DNA of 64,000 nt, taken from positions 42,394,520-42,458,519 of the forward strand of contig OV121089.1 in assembly GCA_921293015.1 (NCBI GenBank). The letters are read 5' to 3'. Under the pieces are notes generated by a model, which ran no database searches, was not told the DNA's origin, and worked only from the letters and a program-made list of their open reading frames with translations. The DNA comes from Phorcus lineatus (taxonomy: Eukaryota; Mollusca; Gastropoda; Trochida; Trochidae). Of the stretch, positions 30,238 through 43,689 are shown in pieces (within the stretch, counting starts at the first letter, position 1; each line of letters begins with the position of its first letter). Made by a program: the position numbers and the translations under genes.

Positions 30238-33200
30238 GTAGGTAAACGCATGTTAGAAAATTTAGCACCCTGAGTCAGATACTCAACCCTTGCTACAGAT
30301 GAAACATAAACAGGGTCTATACCCCCTTCTTGATTTAGCGACACCTCGTAGCCATCAAGACAACAGGCAATATTTTTTCTTTTGAGGTTCATGCCTATTG
30401 TGTTTTGAACAACTGTAAGCATCCTCACCCTATTAAGCACATGTTGCTACAGATGTAAAGATAAAGAGCACAATTGCGTAGATAGCAGTAAATAATAGAT
30501 AATGATTGCTTATGTGCTATCTTATCCTGGACTCAGAGGCTAGTAATATGTCAATGTTCATCAAATCAAACTTAACATCCTCATCCTCTAACTTAATATA
30601 AGATTATTACTAATCAAAGAGAACAATAAAGAATATTTTTGAATCAATGCCTCAATTGAACTTTACTAATTAACTCCCAAACCTAAAGAGGGCTTTTCTG
30701 TTGGATAACTTGTTCCCAATCCATTTCTTGAATGAGTAAAATATGTTTCAATCAAAATCCCAAACCAGTGACCCTTTTTAATACCGTTTATCTTGGCACT
30801 TATTTCGTTAGTAATGGTAAGGTAAGAAAAAGATATTTGTTGAATCTAGTTAAAATCTGCAACGTCACTATTTGCCATCCAATTTAAATGATCATTGAAT
30901 ATTAGTTATATAACCTATCCAACACTATCCTACTCCTACTTTCTGTCTGATTAGGGAGAAGTTTTGATAAAAAATCTGACTAATTAAGGTATACCATCAG
31001 CCTTTTTTTTTATATCAAAATTGTCACTTTATACCTACATATGGTAACTTTACAAAAAAACTCTTAACATTACGATGATAATTTTTCAGCAATAGTCAGT
31101 ACTCATCTATAAAATTGCATCATTGTTAAACTGTAATAAGCTCCGACTCAAGGAGTGTCTCTTTAATAGCAATTCCAGTTGTATGGTAATTCCTTATTGT
31201 CATTCTAAAAGTCCATTTGGACTGGCTTAGGTTTTTTAAGGTCATCAGATTTTGCATCCAATTTTCCTTACAGGCGGTTGAGAGACTGAACCTAAAGACA
31301 AGCAACCTTCGTGATCTCCTGACAGACGAACCGTTCACTCGTAAAGACATCATCACCATCCAGGTCAGTCACAATCTTTTACTTATAGTTCATTGTCCCA
31401 GCTGGTAACTTGTCATAGAGTGATTTCATCTTGGTCTAGTTAAAGGGTTATTGTCTTCAAGATAGAGGTTAAGTTCAACATGAATATTTCAATATTATGT
31501 TACTACTGAAGTATTGCTATTTAACCCCACGATTGATTTTTCCGTTATAAGTATGAGACTGTTAGAACAGGTTAGATAACGTTATATCAACTAGCAGCAG
31601 TTCCAAGCTCTTCAAATGATGAAAAACAGAGTTTGTTCTCACTTGTCTAACTAATCCAACAAAAATAAATTCAAAATCTTACTGCTCTTGTCAATTTTGC
31701 ACAAAAAAAACAATGCTAGAGAAACGTCTAATTTGTTTATGTAGTCTGATAAGATGTGATCTAGTGTTTCTTGTTCACTTACAGGACCCTACCAACTTGG
31801 ACAAGTTCAACCTTGCAGATTTCTACCATATAAAGAACAACTTGAAGATGCCTGACGAAGGTGGGAACTTTATCATTATCATTATCATCTTTAATCAACA
31901 TAAGTATTCAATAGTTATCTACACTTATCCACCATTGTCATATTTCAAATCACTATTTGCAAAGTCAGAATCTTTGTTTTCAACAAAGACTTGATGTTGT
32001 GTTGTTCATTATCTGGGTATTTTTTTCTTGACTAAGAAAGTGATGGTTTTGAATCATGCAATGGATATGTTCTGAAAAAAATTATGAAGATAGATTCAAG
32101 TCTAGCAATACGCCCAGTTGAGCTCCGCTCAAATACATACTTTTATATTTTTTTTATTAAAGTTATTCATACACCTCCATTATCTTTAGGATTTAGTTTT
32201 TAGGCCTAAAGTTTTTTCGTATCCATTCAGGTTTAGTTTTGGTCCATTTCAGTGAATATATATTTCTTTTTACACTTGCAAATATCTCTTTGATGGGAGT
32301 TGATATGCACAAATTTCATCATCATTTTCTGATCTTGCTAGATGGAGAAGTGGCAAAGTCTGACCCCAAGTACCGACTGAAGACGCTCAACTCTGAGGCA
32401 CGAGACACTCTGGAGGAACTGGACCGTGACTACAAGCCTAAAGATCTGCATCTTCTGGTATGTTATCAACCTCCCTTGTAAGGCATAAATCCCAATCACT
32501 GGCTAATCTAAGCCTTGGAGCATTTCCCTAAAATTTTCTGTGGAACTTACTGCCAATGACGGTGCTGCACTCATACATCCGACTTTGGGGCTCAGCAGTA
32601 GGACATAAACTAGCCAGTGATTGGAACTGTGGCGAGTATTGCCTTTTAAGGGAAGTTGGTTGTATATTTACCTTTTGTTGTTTCTCCATTTCATCTTTTC
32701 CTCTAAAATATCTTTGTGGTGAATTAACTCTCTGGAAAAAATACAACTTAAATACAACATCTCTGGTTTTAAGACTACTTTCAAACTGAGTAAGTACACA
32801 ATATGAAAGGAAGTTTGTCAAGTACTCAAATGATTATGCTGTAGTCTCAACAGGGTCATTCACTGACAGTTATTGTATTTATTTTCTATTTCAGGGAATC
32901 ACAAATGAGCAGAGAACCAAAGCTGATAAGTTCAATGCAGTAAGTAGGTCATACAGACTGGTGCTAAAAGTTCAAATTATTCAGTCATAAAATCTTAGAT
33001 TTGTAAGTTTTCAATTCAAATTCAAATTTTCAAATTCAAGATAAGTGTAGAAAAAAGTAATCAAGAAGAGTGAATAGAATAAAAAAAAATCCAACTAATG
33101 GAAAAATATGGGAGTCCTTACTGCCATAGTGAGCATGCTCTAACTGTACCACGTGATCTGTCTACAGGCTGGGTACTCGACGGGTGCAGTGTCGGCTTCC

Positions 33201-36200
33201 TTCACCTCCACCGCGGTCAGTGTTCAAACCCAGCAGGAGTCAGGTACCTGATCTTCTCTCACCTCTCCAAGCAGTGAGATGTTATCAGAATATTCACAGT
33301 AGCTATAAATATGAATGTTCCAAAAGGATTGCGGTATGTCTTCCTTGACCACTCAACAGAAGTCACAGAGGGGTTTCTGTGATACTCAATCAGATAGATT
33401 AGATATAAATTTTGAAACTGTAAATAATTATCTTCTTTTCACTGTCAGACTGATAAAATATCAATGTAAATATTCCAATTAATTAATTAAATAAAATTCA
33501 TTTCCAAATATCATTTCAAATCATATTTCCATGGACTTGAAATTTGAATAATTATTTCATCACGTATAAAATTACCCGTAGCGCTGATTGACGAGGACGT
33601 GTTGAGGTACGAGAGGGTGAAGAAGAAGGGTTACGTGCGGATGGTCACCAACATGGGCACTCTCAACCTCGAGATCTTCTGTGACATGGTAGGTTAAAGA
33701 TCAAATGGTCCTTGTTTCCACATGTGGACTCATCCATTTTAGGATAAAATCAAAACATCAATTAAACTATATGAAATGTTAACAAAATAACTTTTGTGAA
33801 ATGAAGTGTTGAAAATCTACTTTTTCTTGATCATTTTATTTATGTTTTGAATGAGCTTCAAATTCTGTTTACACAAGTGATATTATTAATTTTCTATTTG
33901 ACTAGTGAGATATTGATCATAAGAATTGATGATGTCTTGCATGTTACGATATCAATATGTCAATAGACTTGCTTAAGCCTCACTCGTCAGACCAGTCCAT
34001 CCAGTGCATTTGTGTTAAGGGACTTGAGATCTGGCATGTAGTGGTTTTGTAGGACAGAGTGAGGGTATATAGGTGAATGTGAAGGTCTATAATTTCTGAG
34101 AAGATAAAGACATTATATTATCTTTATGTTGCTAGGTGCCAAGGACGTGTGAGAACTTCATGAAGCTGTGTGGGCGTGGCTACTATAAGGACACAATCTT
34201 CCATCGGTCCATCAGGAACTTCATTGTGAGTACATCTTAAAGCTTTACCTGATTGAAATCTTTGTGTGTGGATAGGAGTGGGTAGTGGTTAGTTCTTTTC
34301 ACTGCTCAATGTGGAATTTAACAAGTAGTACATATAACATTTGTATGAAAAAAAAAGGATAGCATGTAGGTTACCTCACTGAGTTCTGGTGAAGAGTTAC
34401 CTTTTTGGATCCAACCAAGAACTTGCAAATTTGTCTAAACTGAAGACTGTTCTCTATGTGGTAAGGTTTAGATACCAAACTTCTCTTGCTTTCTGTATTT
34501 AATTACAGGAGAAGCTTTAAACATTTAATCACTTTTGCTATAATTTTAATAGTAAGTCATGATTTGATGTTTTTTATCTGTAAAACTTAATCCCTTAATA
34601 ACTTTAACTAATAACTTAATTCATAAACATAAATGTAAATGTCGATCCTTCATACCACCTCATTCATTTTACATGTCTGGCTGCTGATTTGTGTGGATTA
34701 AACCATACATCTAACCAATCAAAATGTTTTAAAGAAAATAAGTTAATTTTGCAATCTCATATTTATCAATAAATATGCCTAAGTATGAAACATTCAATGT
34801 ACATGTTTGACATTTTTCACAAGATTTTGTATTTATATACATCTTATTATTTTGAATTTGATGCTCAGTTTTAACTGAATTATCTTTAATTCACAGATTC
34901 AAGGTGGAGACCCAACTGGTACAGGTAAAGGTAAGTGATTGAATGTGTGTGTCACTGGGGTCATTGTGGCAGCGAGACTTGAGCTACTGTTTTGATATAG
35001 TTGTTTGTCTCCTCTGATTACATCACTTGCGTGGAATTATGAACTCACCAGGACCCCGTTTCACAAAAAATCGTAACTTAGTTTACGAGTGATTTTCACA
35101 CGTAAACGTAGATCTACGTTTTGGATGCGTTTCACAAAAAAGTGCAGGTGTAAACTAGTAGTGATATCAGTCGTAAATCTAGGAGTGTCCTTACGTGTGA
35201 AATTTAATGCTAATATAAGAGATTTTCACGCACCTGCAAACAGGAGGATTTTGTTTTGTTTGGGAGAAAAACTTTCGTCCGATTAACCGGTGAGATGTCA
35301 GTTTGTTGCCAGTGATTTTTAAAGGAATTTTGCACATAATTCACATTTTATGTTGTCTAAAATCATATTTGAGGTAAAAGATAGACACAACAAACCAGTA
35401 AATAAAACTTATGTTTTCCTATCCACACTTAAATTGTCCTTGAATTCCTAGTTTGTAATGAAAAAATAGAGTTGCGTCCCTTGAATTTTAGTGCATTGCG
35501 AAATTGAGCCCTGTGAAAATTCTTACCAAACGCAGACTAGAGCGAATCGATCTTCTTTTTTCAACTAGACCTATACGACAGCACACAATAGTTGTTATCA
35601 AAAATCACATAAAATGTTAATGTTAAGTAATACCGACAAATTACTGTTCTAAAATAAAAAATCAAATATGTGATTATAATCATGATAGTGTGCAATAAAC
35701 AAAATAACAAAAGGTGTGGCTATTCATTCAAGTGCATCTAACTTATGTCAATGGAAGTTATATATTTATTTATTCATTTTATGTTTATGTTATTTCTATC
35801 TCTACTTGTTCACATTCAGTCCCTTTGATTTGTAAAAATATTTAAATAAATTTATTAAGTTTGGCTTAGTTTGCACATTATTGAAGAGAGTTATTTTAGT
35901 TACTACACATGTAACCTGTTCTTTTCCAAGTAAATAAAATATGATGAACCTATTCAAATTAATTGTAAATAAAATTCAAAATTTCATCTACAAAAAACCA
36001 AACTAAATAATCACAGGGAGAAAGACTATGACATCATTGTTGCATTGAATTGAAAACATCTGCAACAAAAAAATTACCAGTGCTTATTACAGTGACTGAA
36101 GCAGCGAAGTCTTTTTTCAGGTTGAAAATTCTTTACAACATTGTTTTCATGTTTCTCTTGATCCAAAAATGCTCTATTGTTCTAGGAATTGTTTATGACT

Positions 36201-39200
36201 TAACAGATTTCTGCCTACATAGCATAAAAAATAGAGCCATGGGCTCTGTAGCTCATCAGACTTTTGATAGAAATAGGTGTTGTGGTTTAGACCATGGGGT
36301 CATGGGCAGTGTAGGAAAGATAGCCTGTCCCAACGTCCGAGTTATTCACAATCAAATAAAAAGGCCCATTGCCCATTTGGGGTCAAGGGGTCACTGAACT
36401 TACAATTCAGAATCCCCATTGTCCAAGGAGTCTACACACAACTATTAAGCTATCAAGACCTTTTGGAACTGGAGAAGAAGATGAAAGTAGGATTTTAAGG
36501 TTTTGACCCCTGTGACCCCATTTGGGGTCAAGTGGTCACCAAACCTACAATTTAGAATCCCCAGTGTTCAAGGAGTCTTCACACAATTTTTCAGCTCTCT
36601 AGACCTTTTGGAACTAGGGAAAAAGATTAAATTAGGTTTTTTAGGTTTTGACCCCTGTGACCCCATTTGGCGTCATGGGGTCACCAAACCTACAATTTAG
36701 AATCCCCGTTGGCCAAGGAGTCTACACACACCTTTTCAGCTCGCTAGACCTTTTGGAACTAGGGAAAAAGATGAAATTAGGTTTTTTAGGTTTTGACCCC
36801 TGTGACCCCATGTGGGGTCATGGGGTCACCAAACCTACAATTTAGAATCTCCAGTGCCCAAGGAGTCTACACACAACTATTCAGCTCTCTGGACCTTTTG
36901 GAACTGGAGAAGAAGATGAAAATAGGTTTTTCATGTTTTGACCCCTGTGACCTCATTTGGGGTCATGGGGTCACAAAATCGACAATTTAGAATCTCCAGT
37001 GCCCAAGGAGTCTACACACAACTTTTCAGCTCTCTGGACCTTTTGGAACTGGAGAAGATTAAAATAGATTTTTAAGGTTTTGACCCTTGTGACCCCATTT
37101 GGGGTCATGGGGTCACGAAATCTACAATTTAGAATCCCCATTTGCCAAGGAGTATGCACATAAAATTTCAGCTCTCTAGAGTCATTGGTTCTGGAGAAGA
37201 AGTCGAAAAAGTGAAAAGTTTACGGATGGACGGACGGATGGACGGACGCCGGACGCCTTGCCATGCCATAAGCCCATCGGGTCTTTCAGACCTGATGAGC
37301 TAAAAAAGGGTTAAGAATAAACATATACATATGTAATCACATAAAAATAATTAGGATGGTTAATTGATTAAATGTATTTTATTTCAAATTCGAATGTATA
37401 CAATCCAGTCATTTCCCCACTTCATCGATAAATATATTCAGCTTTGAAAATATTGTCAATTGACATTAAACTTATTCACCAAAACTGTCACATCTCTAGC
37501 TTTGGGTGTGCAGTACTAGGAGAGGTGAGGTGATAAGGGTTTTTTTGAAGCCGGTTGCAAGAGTATATAACTAATATTTATAACGACTTCTAGTCTCATT
37601 GCAGCGAGAAAGCCTGCAACACCAGTGTGGCCATGCATTGTAGGGTAACTTGCGAGCAACCGCTGGAACAAGCATTCCATGAGTGAAACTGCGCTGAAAT
37701 CCAGTGTAGCATTGCACCCAAACCAGTACTTCAGACACAGTTACATAGTCAGTGGCGGTATTCAAACCACGGACCTCTTGATCTGAAGCCGAACACAATA
37801 ACTGCTGCGCTATCCAGCCCCCCAGTTCAGGAGAAGTAAAAAATAAGTTCAGTGATAATGAATAATGGGCTATACCATAAACCCATCTGGCTTTATAGGC
37901 CTGACAGTGAATATGCTTTATTTACTGCTGAAAACATAACTTAACTGATTTAAAAAATGATATATTTATTGACATAAGCAGGTTTAGATGACAATGACAT
38001 GACCATAACAGAGTTAATAGGCTTCGAACCTTGATCTCCCTTAGATTTTCAAATAAACTCTAGGTAAAGTTACTCATCACATTACTATGTCAATGTCAAT
38101 TGATTAAATGACACATAGAGTAGTTCATTTTGGTCTCCATGATAGTCCCAAAAGCACATGATTGGTCTGTCATAGGATGAAAGAAAATAACAATCCATCT
38201 CCTTCTTCAATACATTTCTTGATGAAAACTTGTTACAGAACAGTGGTGATCTGCTACAAACAGCTTTCTTCAAACTTTCTGAAACAAAAACAAGAAAGGT
38301 TAGACAATTACTACCATAAGTATGCTGATTTCAGAATCAGGGCAGCACATGAACAAACTCAAAGTAATTTTAATATAAAATCTACCTATAGTCTCAACTT
38401 ACAAATTGTAGTTAATGCCTCATCTTATACTATTGAAAAGCAAGTCTTGGTATAAATTCAACACTGCAAAAAAACATTTTTTCCAAAGACTGACTGAGTA
38501 TTTATCTAACCCTACCTATTTAAAAAAAAACTGGCATCCTTGATTTGTATCTTTGATAACAAGCCTCTAAATATTCAATATATTCAGAATAGAGTCTTGA
38601 GATTTCATTTGACTTGATAGTATTAAAAGGTGACTTTGTCAAAGGTCAATGTCCAAATATATATAGTCAGTATCAATCATTCCATTTTTGTGGAGAAATA
38701 CAGAACTGTCATGGGGTGATATGGTACACAAACAAGAAATTATAAGAAATCACAATATTGCTAAAAAGAATTATTTTTACCTTTTGAAGGCCTAGTTGTG
38801 AAAAACATTTGAACATCAGTTTTAAATATATATAAAAATGATAAATAAAAAACACCCGCTAAATTCAATTTTATTTCTATTTTCATGAGTTTTATAGTCT
38901 TGAGCCTTCACAAGAGTCTTGTTGATAAAAAAAAAAAAGATAAAAAGAAACATGCAATGAATAGCCAATGATATTTGTCAAGAATATATATGTAACTTAT
39001 ATGTTAAATTACCAAAATCACCTTCAATTTCAGTTTAAAATAATACAAATATAAACCACGCAAGAGAATGTAGGTTATTAATAATTTACCTTGATGAAAC
39101 TATGACTGCCACTTTTCAGCAGGGAAAGATGGGAATTAAAACTGCTACACATGATGAACATCTGGAAAATAAATTTAAAATATTTTAAATGATCAAAACA

Positions 39201-42200
39201 AAATATCTTTGCTTGACAAATGATTAGAAAAGAGTTATAAATATGACAGAAAACACTTCAATTCTTACTTCCAAAACTACAACAATTATTTTTGGACTGT
39301 TTAATTGGGGGTAAAATTCCCTCGAGACTGTCAATAATGTGATTGTTTAAAAATAACAAGAATGTCAAAACATGATTGAATGCAGTATCAACTTTGTAAA
39401 TTTTCAAATGCCATTATAAAGTCATGATCCTAGTGTAAATGAGATGTCATCTCAAAAGTAAGTATGGCTGAAAGTACAGTAATTTTTTGGCAATTTGATT
39501 AAATTATCTACTACAGAGTTAAATTCCAGACAGAGGTATAGCTCAGAATGTTATTGACAATATGATAGCAATATCTTTATTTGTTAATGATCCATTTGTT
39601 TGGTTGGCTAAATAAAGAGAGGATAATATTTATAATGTTTTACAGACTTAAATTTTAACTGATGCCTTTCGAACATTTAGCCTAATTTAAACTAAGGCTG
39701 AAATGTCATAATAAAAAGCTGTTATCACGATGAAATTTCCACTTTTGTTACCTTTTCAATTTGCTACATTGTAAAATCTTGCGCTTGCCGAGATAATAAT
39801 TAGGCCAAAAGCACGCACCTGTGATATGATGAGGGTCTGTGAATGTCAGCCAACGGTACAGACGGGTTCCATTATATTCGTTACTGACTGTTGTCGGGTC
39901 AGCTTGGGACAAATATATGTGTCTGTTGGATATTTGTGATGATCTTGCACAGCTTTCCTCCTCGTTTTGAATATCATATTGCTTACGTGACCGAAATGTG
40001 CGGAAGTTACTTGAGACATGTTTGTTGTGAAGCGGAGGACCGATTAGATAGACTTACTCGACTTTTTGAACAGGAGAGTTCCACATGTAAACTACGTTCA
40101 CGTAGTTTAGTATCAAATCTACGTGTGGTTTTGTGAAACGCAAGTTCGCTTCTCGTAAACGTAAATTTTAGTTGCACGTATCTTTTGGACGTACACGTAG
40201 ATTTACGATTTTTTGTGAAACGGGGTCCAGGGATTTAAGATTGTCAGAATGAAGGAAATGTTTGATACCAAATGAATTAAACTTAAGATATTAGTGTATC
40301 TCTTGCTTTCACTTGATTGATAGTTAGTTTTCAACTCTGACATATAATCAATGTATAATTTCTTATATGCCACAACATATGTTATACCTAATTCATTTAT
40401 TGTCGTGTCATTTATTGTTTGATATGTCTTCATTTAATCATTTATATAAATTACCGATGTATATAAAGACACATTCTCACTTTATAAATTAATAATATAA
40501 ACTGCCTCCCTCAGGGGGCGAGTCTGCATGGGGCGAGGCTTTCAAGGATGAGTTCAAGCCCAACCTGACTCACCAGGGCCGGGGTGTGCTCAGTATGGCC
40601 AATAGTGGACAAAACACCAACAAGTCACAGTTGTAAGTTAAATACAGCAAAAATTTGTTACAACATTATGTTTATGGGTATACCAGATTTCAAGTCTTTA
40701 GCGTTTGAGTTTATATTTGTTGTAGTTGTTTTGTATGATTTATGTCAGTCTTTCAAATTGATATATTTCAAGTCTCTACATACAAGATTTTTCTTTTATA
40801 ATGGATATAGATGTTTGAATAATCAACTTTTCTTGCTGAGATTAAAATTTTTTCTGCCTGTTTTTCTGAACCACAACTCTAAAACAACTAAATTAATTAA
40901 GTAATTTTCATGACAATCTCTTTAATAAAACAATATTTTTGGTAAGACCATACATAGTAATTTGGGGAATATCCAATCCAACAAGTGTATAATTTCTTGT
41001 AATTCAGTTTTTAATCAGATCTACACTCTCATAATGAAGCCACTTCTTGCAGATCCATATCAAATGTGTATCTCTTCTTTTTAGTTTCTTCACATTCCGT
41101 TCAGCAAGACATCTGGATGGAAAACATGCTGTGTTTGGAAAGTAAGTCTACAAAATTTCCATTTCTTATCATTAACACTTATTTCTTTTCTTGCTGGGCT
41201 CAGAGCATTCTGGTTAATTCTAGTCCAGTGTCCAATCTAATCTATTTGAAATCACATCAAAGCTGCATATTTTACCTCGCTCTCTTATCTGATAAATAAA
41301 ATTGTTTATATGAAACTCCGTATCTACTCAACAACAAAAGTTATGGACCATCCATATGTTCAATATATAAGCATCATATGGAGCATTGTATATATTATGA
41401 ACTGTGGATATTTCACTATTGAAAATCAATGATATAAAGATGATATGAAATTATTGTCAACTTCACATGCATTTCTATTCATAGAAATAGTGATGCATCA
41501 TCACGTATCTAAAAAAAAGTGTCCAGTCACAGTGAGCTTGTTATCTTGATCAATGTTATCTTGATCAATGTTATCCTACCTGTAGGCAGATTATGATAAT
41601 GTTTTACTTGTAAATTACACGTTTTTATTTAAATCTGTGTCAAGATTTGTCAAAAGCAACTGAATATGATATTGCCTTATACCAGTGACACCTTGTTACA
41701 AGTTTGATCAAGCCTTATGTTAGTAAACACATATCAAGTCAATAACATCAAGGAGGTAAACTTACAAGTGACTCTTCCCATGTTCAGAGTAGTTGGAGGT
41801 CTGGAGACGCTGGACAAGATGGAGGCTATCCCAGTCGACAAGAACGATAAACCAAAAGTTAGTTCACTTTGACTGATCTCTCCACCATTTTAGCATTTTC
41901 ATTTCATTTATTATCATAATGGCTATCTGCATACAAACCTCATTCTCTCCCCATAGAGGTAGCTCTGTCATAAATTCCTACACAACCTCTGTCATAAAAC
42001 AAATGTTTCTCGGTCGGAAATGTAGAGACCTAATTGGATGCAGTCAAAGTTAGTTGTGCAATTAGCGACACCGTTTCAAAAGTTATCATTCGAATTGCCT
42101 AAGGTATTTCCGTAAGCTTTCGAAAAGCTTAACTTTATTTGAATATGCTCACTTGAGTAGTCTTTACAGAGCACAAACACCTCATTTAGTGACTGCATCA

Positions 42201-43643
42201 TTGCAGAGGCCTGTGTGACAACTAATATGTTTTTCATGCATTCAATGTTTTTATTGGCTTAAGTATTGCCAGGTAGTTTAAGTTGCAATATTTTGCCACT
42301 GGTGGAAACTGCCGGAAGCTCGAGAGGAGCTCTTATTATAACAGGTTGTACAGGACGGAGGTACCTTTGTTGGGAGAGAATGACAAACCATGGTTTGTTT
42401 GAAAATTAATGATTTGTCATTTTGATTCACATTCTGTTAAAACATTGAATATGAGCAATTCATTAAGTAAATACAAAGTGTTTCTCTGATGTTAATTAGT
42501 GAATGCAGCTTGATATGAAACCTTTCAGACAATAACGACTTATTTCAGGAGGAGATTAAGATTGAGGATGTTGTCATCTTCGTCAACCCTTTTGATGAAG
42601 CAGACGAGATGGTAAGTTATTTTTGTGTTTTGAGTTCTATGTAGTGTGATATCTCTTTGCTTAAGATCATTAGCTTGAATGTTTTAAACCTATGAAGGGG
42701 TTAAAACAACTTCATGAATTCTAAATCTCATTGAAATCAGGTCACACTAACATTGGTACCATGATAAGTTTCCCCTCTAAATACTGCTCCATTGGGATCA
42801 TGTCATATGATATTGATATCAAATGATTTCCTACCATCATTCTAGAGTGAAAGATTGATCTGATTATAATGAGGATTCACATGTTGTGCAAGTTGCAGTT
42901 CAAATAAACTTTATGCCACTATGGTGTTGTAGGGTTACTCCCTGCAATAATACTACCCCATGTTGACTGTAACGAGTTGTGTTTTGGCCCACCTCACCCA
43001 TGTGTATTGTTGTGGTTACCAGCTGAAGCGAGAGAGGGAAGAAGAGCTGGAGAGAGTGAAGGCAGTGGAGGAGGCAGAGAGACGGAAGAAGGAACGACAC
43101 AAGCAGGAGAAGGAAGGACCGAAAATATTCAAACAGGGTGTAGGAAAATACATCAACACCTCAGTCCTGTGAGTAGAGCATTTCATCAAGTGTTGTATTG
43201 CGGTTCTTGAGGTATATGTAGAAGTTGATGGTCAAAGGTCAAACTGAAATAGAATGTCAAAACTGTCATCTAACCTGAAGTTTTAGTCATCAATAATATC
43301 AGTTGCTAATCCACTCACAAATTTCTTGGCACTTATCAAATCAGTTGATATTGATGAGATATTGAGTCAAAGAAGTTTTTAAGACCTAAAGTACTGTGGC
43401 AGCTGTGCTACTTCGCTCTGCCGTCACTGTCATCAAAACATCTGGTACTTTGGGGAAAGGAAGTCAGGAAAGATTGGGGAGGTAAATGGTAAATTGTGTT
43501 TAACAAGTTAACAAGTGTTTCTTACAATAGTCTCCTTTTATTCCAGGAAGCGAACAAACGAGGATACAGAGACCTCCGCAGAGAGTGTGAAGCCCAAGAA
43601 GACAAAAGGAAGCTATTCCTTTGGGAACTTCAGTGCATGGTGA
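27739..43643 (+). CDS. PPIL2: PPIL2: U-box and cyclophilin-type E3 ubiquitin ligase, complete, 20 exons
   Basis: Nuclear, spliceosome-associated cyclophilin-like protein with a U-box (Cyp60/RING-type E3 PPIL2). The 20 exons sum to 1581 nt, 526 aa plus stop; human PPIL2 is ~520 aa and is alignable throughout. Order: [15 protein letters not shown] start, U-box from about residue 45, linker with DPTNLDKFN and [14 protein letters not shown], cyclophilin domain about 285-440, basic coiled tail, and C-terminus [10 protein letters not shown]. Start ATG at 27739 matches the conserved MGKxQHQKDK N-terminus. Exons: 27739-27770, 28219-28323, 29007-29069, 29515-29566, 29758-29809, 30146-30237, 31274-31363, 31785-31860, 32342-32457, 32895-32939, 33168-33243, 33582-33688, 34136-34225, 34897-34930, 40515-40632, 41085-41141, 41788-41857, 42549-42611, 43023-43168, 43547-43643. 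All phases agree. Confidence 0.97.
36228..37306 (+). repeat. Composite repeat containing ~5.7 copies of a 145-bp satellite
   Basis: The core from about 36370 to 37200 repeats a 145-bp unit (GACCCCATTTGGGGTCATGG, AATTTAGAATCCCCAGTG, CAAGGAGTCTACACACAACT, GACCTTTTGGAACT). The edges are AGCTCATCAG (about 36253) and its inverse CTGATGAGCT (about 37291), preceded at the right by a GGACGGAC-rich run at 37226-37256. One frame stays open across each unit only because of the repeat; it has no coding support. Similar edge sequences recur at 17.1 kb and 25.2 kb. Confidence 0.88.
37525..37822 (-). mobile_element. tRNA-derived SINE, full length, minus strand
   Basis: On the minus strand the A box (GGATAGCGCAGCAG) is followed by GTTCGGCTTCAGATCAAGAG, B box (GGTTTGAATACC) and the family body and tail. 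It is flanked by an imperfect duplication (CAGTACTAGGAGA at 37511-37523, CAGTTCAGGAGA at 37823-37834). It is nested in the 5.2 kb element of PPIL2 intron 14. Confidence 0.85.
41941..42382. mobile_element. hAT-type MITE, copy 2 (PPIL2 intron 17)
   Basis: 442 bp with inverted ends CATTCTCTCCCCATAGAGGT and ACCTTTGTTGGGAGAGAATG. It is flanked by ACAAACCT (41933-41940) and ACAAACCA (42383-42390), an 8-bp duplication with one mismatch. The interior is the reverse complement of copy 1 at 22068-22475. No ORF. Confidence 0.85.
42908..42957 (+). repeat. SINE fragment in PPIL2 intron 18
   Basis: CACTATGGTGTTGTAGGGTT and TCCCTGCAATAATACTACC match the late body of the tRNA-derived SINE family. Both ends are missing. 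It lies just upstream of the exon-19 acceptor. Confidence 0.7.
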
Positions 43644-43689
43644 TGGCATTATTTGAGGACCAACTTCAGTTCATTTACCATTTGTACAT

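Larger units (their letters stand above)
35051..40228. mobile_element. 5.2 kb element with 26-bp perfect terminal inverted repeats in PPIL2 intron 14
   Basis: The left end GACCCCGTTTCACAAAAAAT then CGTAA is repeated exactly in inverse orientation at 40203-40227. A direct CAG flanks both ends (35049-35051, 40228-40230), consistent with a 3-bp target duplication as in PIF/Harbinger. Subterminal GCGTTTCACAAAA and GTAAACGTAGAT-type motifs are also inverted between the ends. No transposase ORF is visible inside. It contains the 145-bp satellite block and a minus-strand SINE. Alternative: two separate MITE ends that happen to face each other. The element fills about 93% of the 5584-bp intron. Confidence 0.65.
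33582..42611 (+). other. PPIL2: PPIL2 exons 12-18: cyclophilin (peptidyl-prolyl isomerase) domain
   Basis: Contains [20 protein letters not shown] (equivalents of cyclophilin A H54, R55, F60, Q63), [19 protein letters not shown] (A101, N102, Q111, F113) and [10 protein letters not shown] (H126). The position equal to W121 of cyclophilin A is His; human PPIL2 has Tyr there. Loss of that Trp is linked in the family to weak cyclosporin binding and low isomerase activity. The GTGK/GGES junction is split by the 5.6 kb intron 14. Confidence 0.9.

Noticed and set aside
36503-36990. Three consecutive 65-codon open frames exactly 145 bp apart
   Set aside because: They are the same satellite unit read in shifting frames; 145 is not divisible by three and the peptides resemble each other only because the DNA repeats.
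37288-37306. CTGATGAGCTA as a possible second hammerhead core
   Set aside because: No stem II followed by GAAA downstream; the string is the edge of the composite repeat.
38085-38455. Possible transposase fragment inside the 5.2 kb element
   Set aside because: Frames on both strands here are short, of low complexity and without any DDE-like motif.
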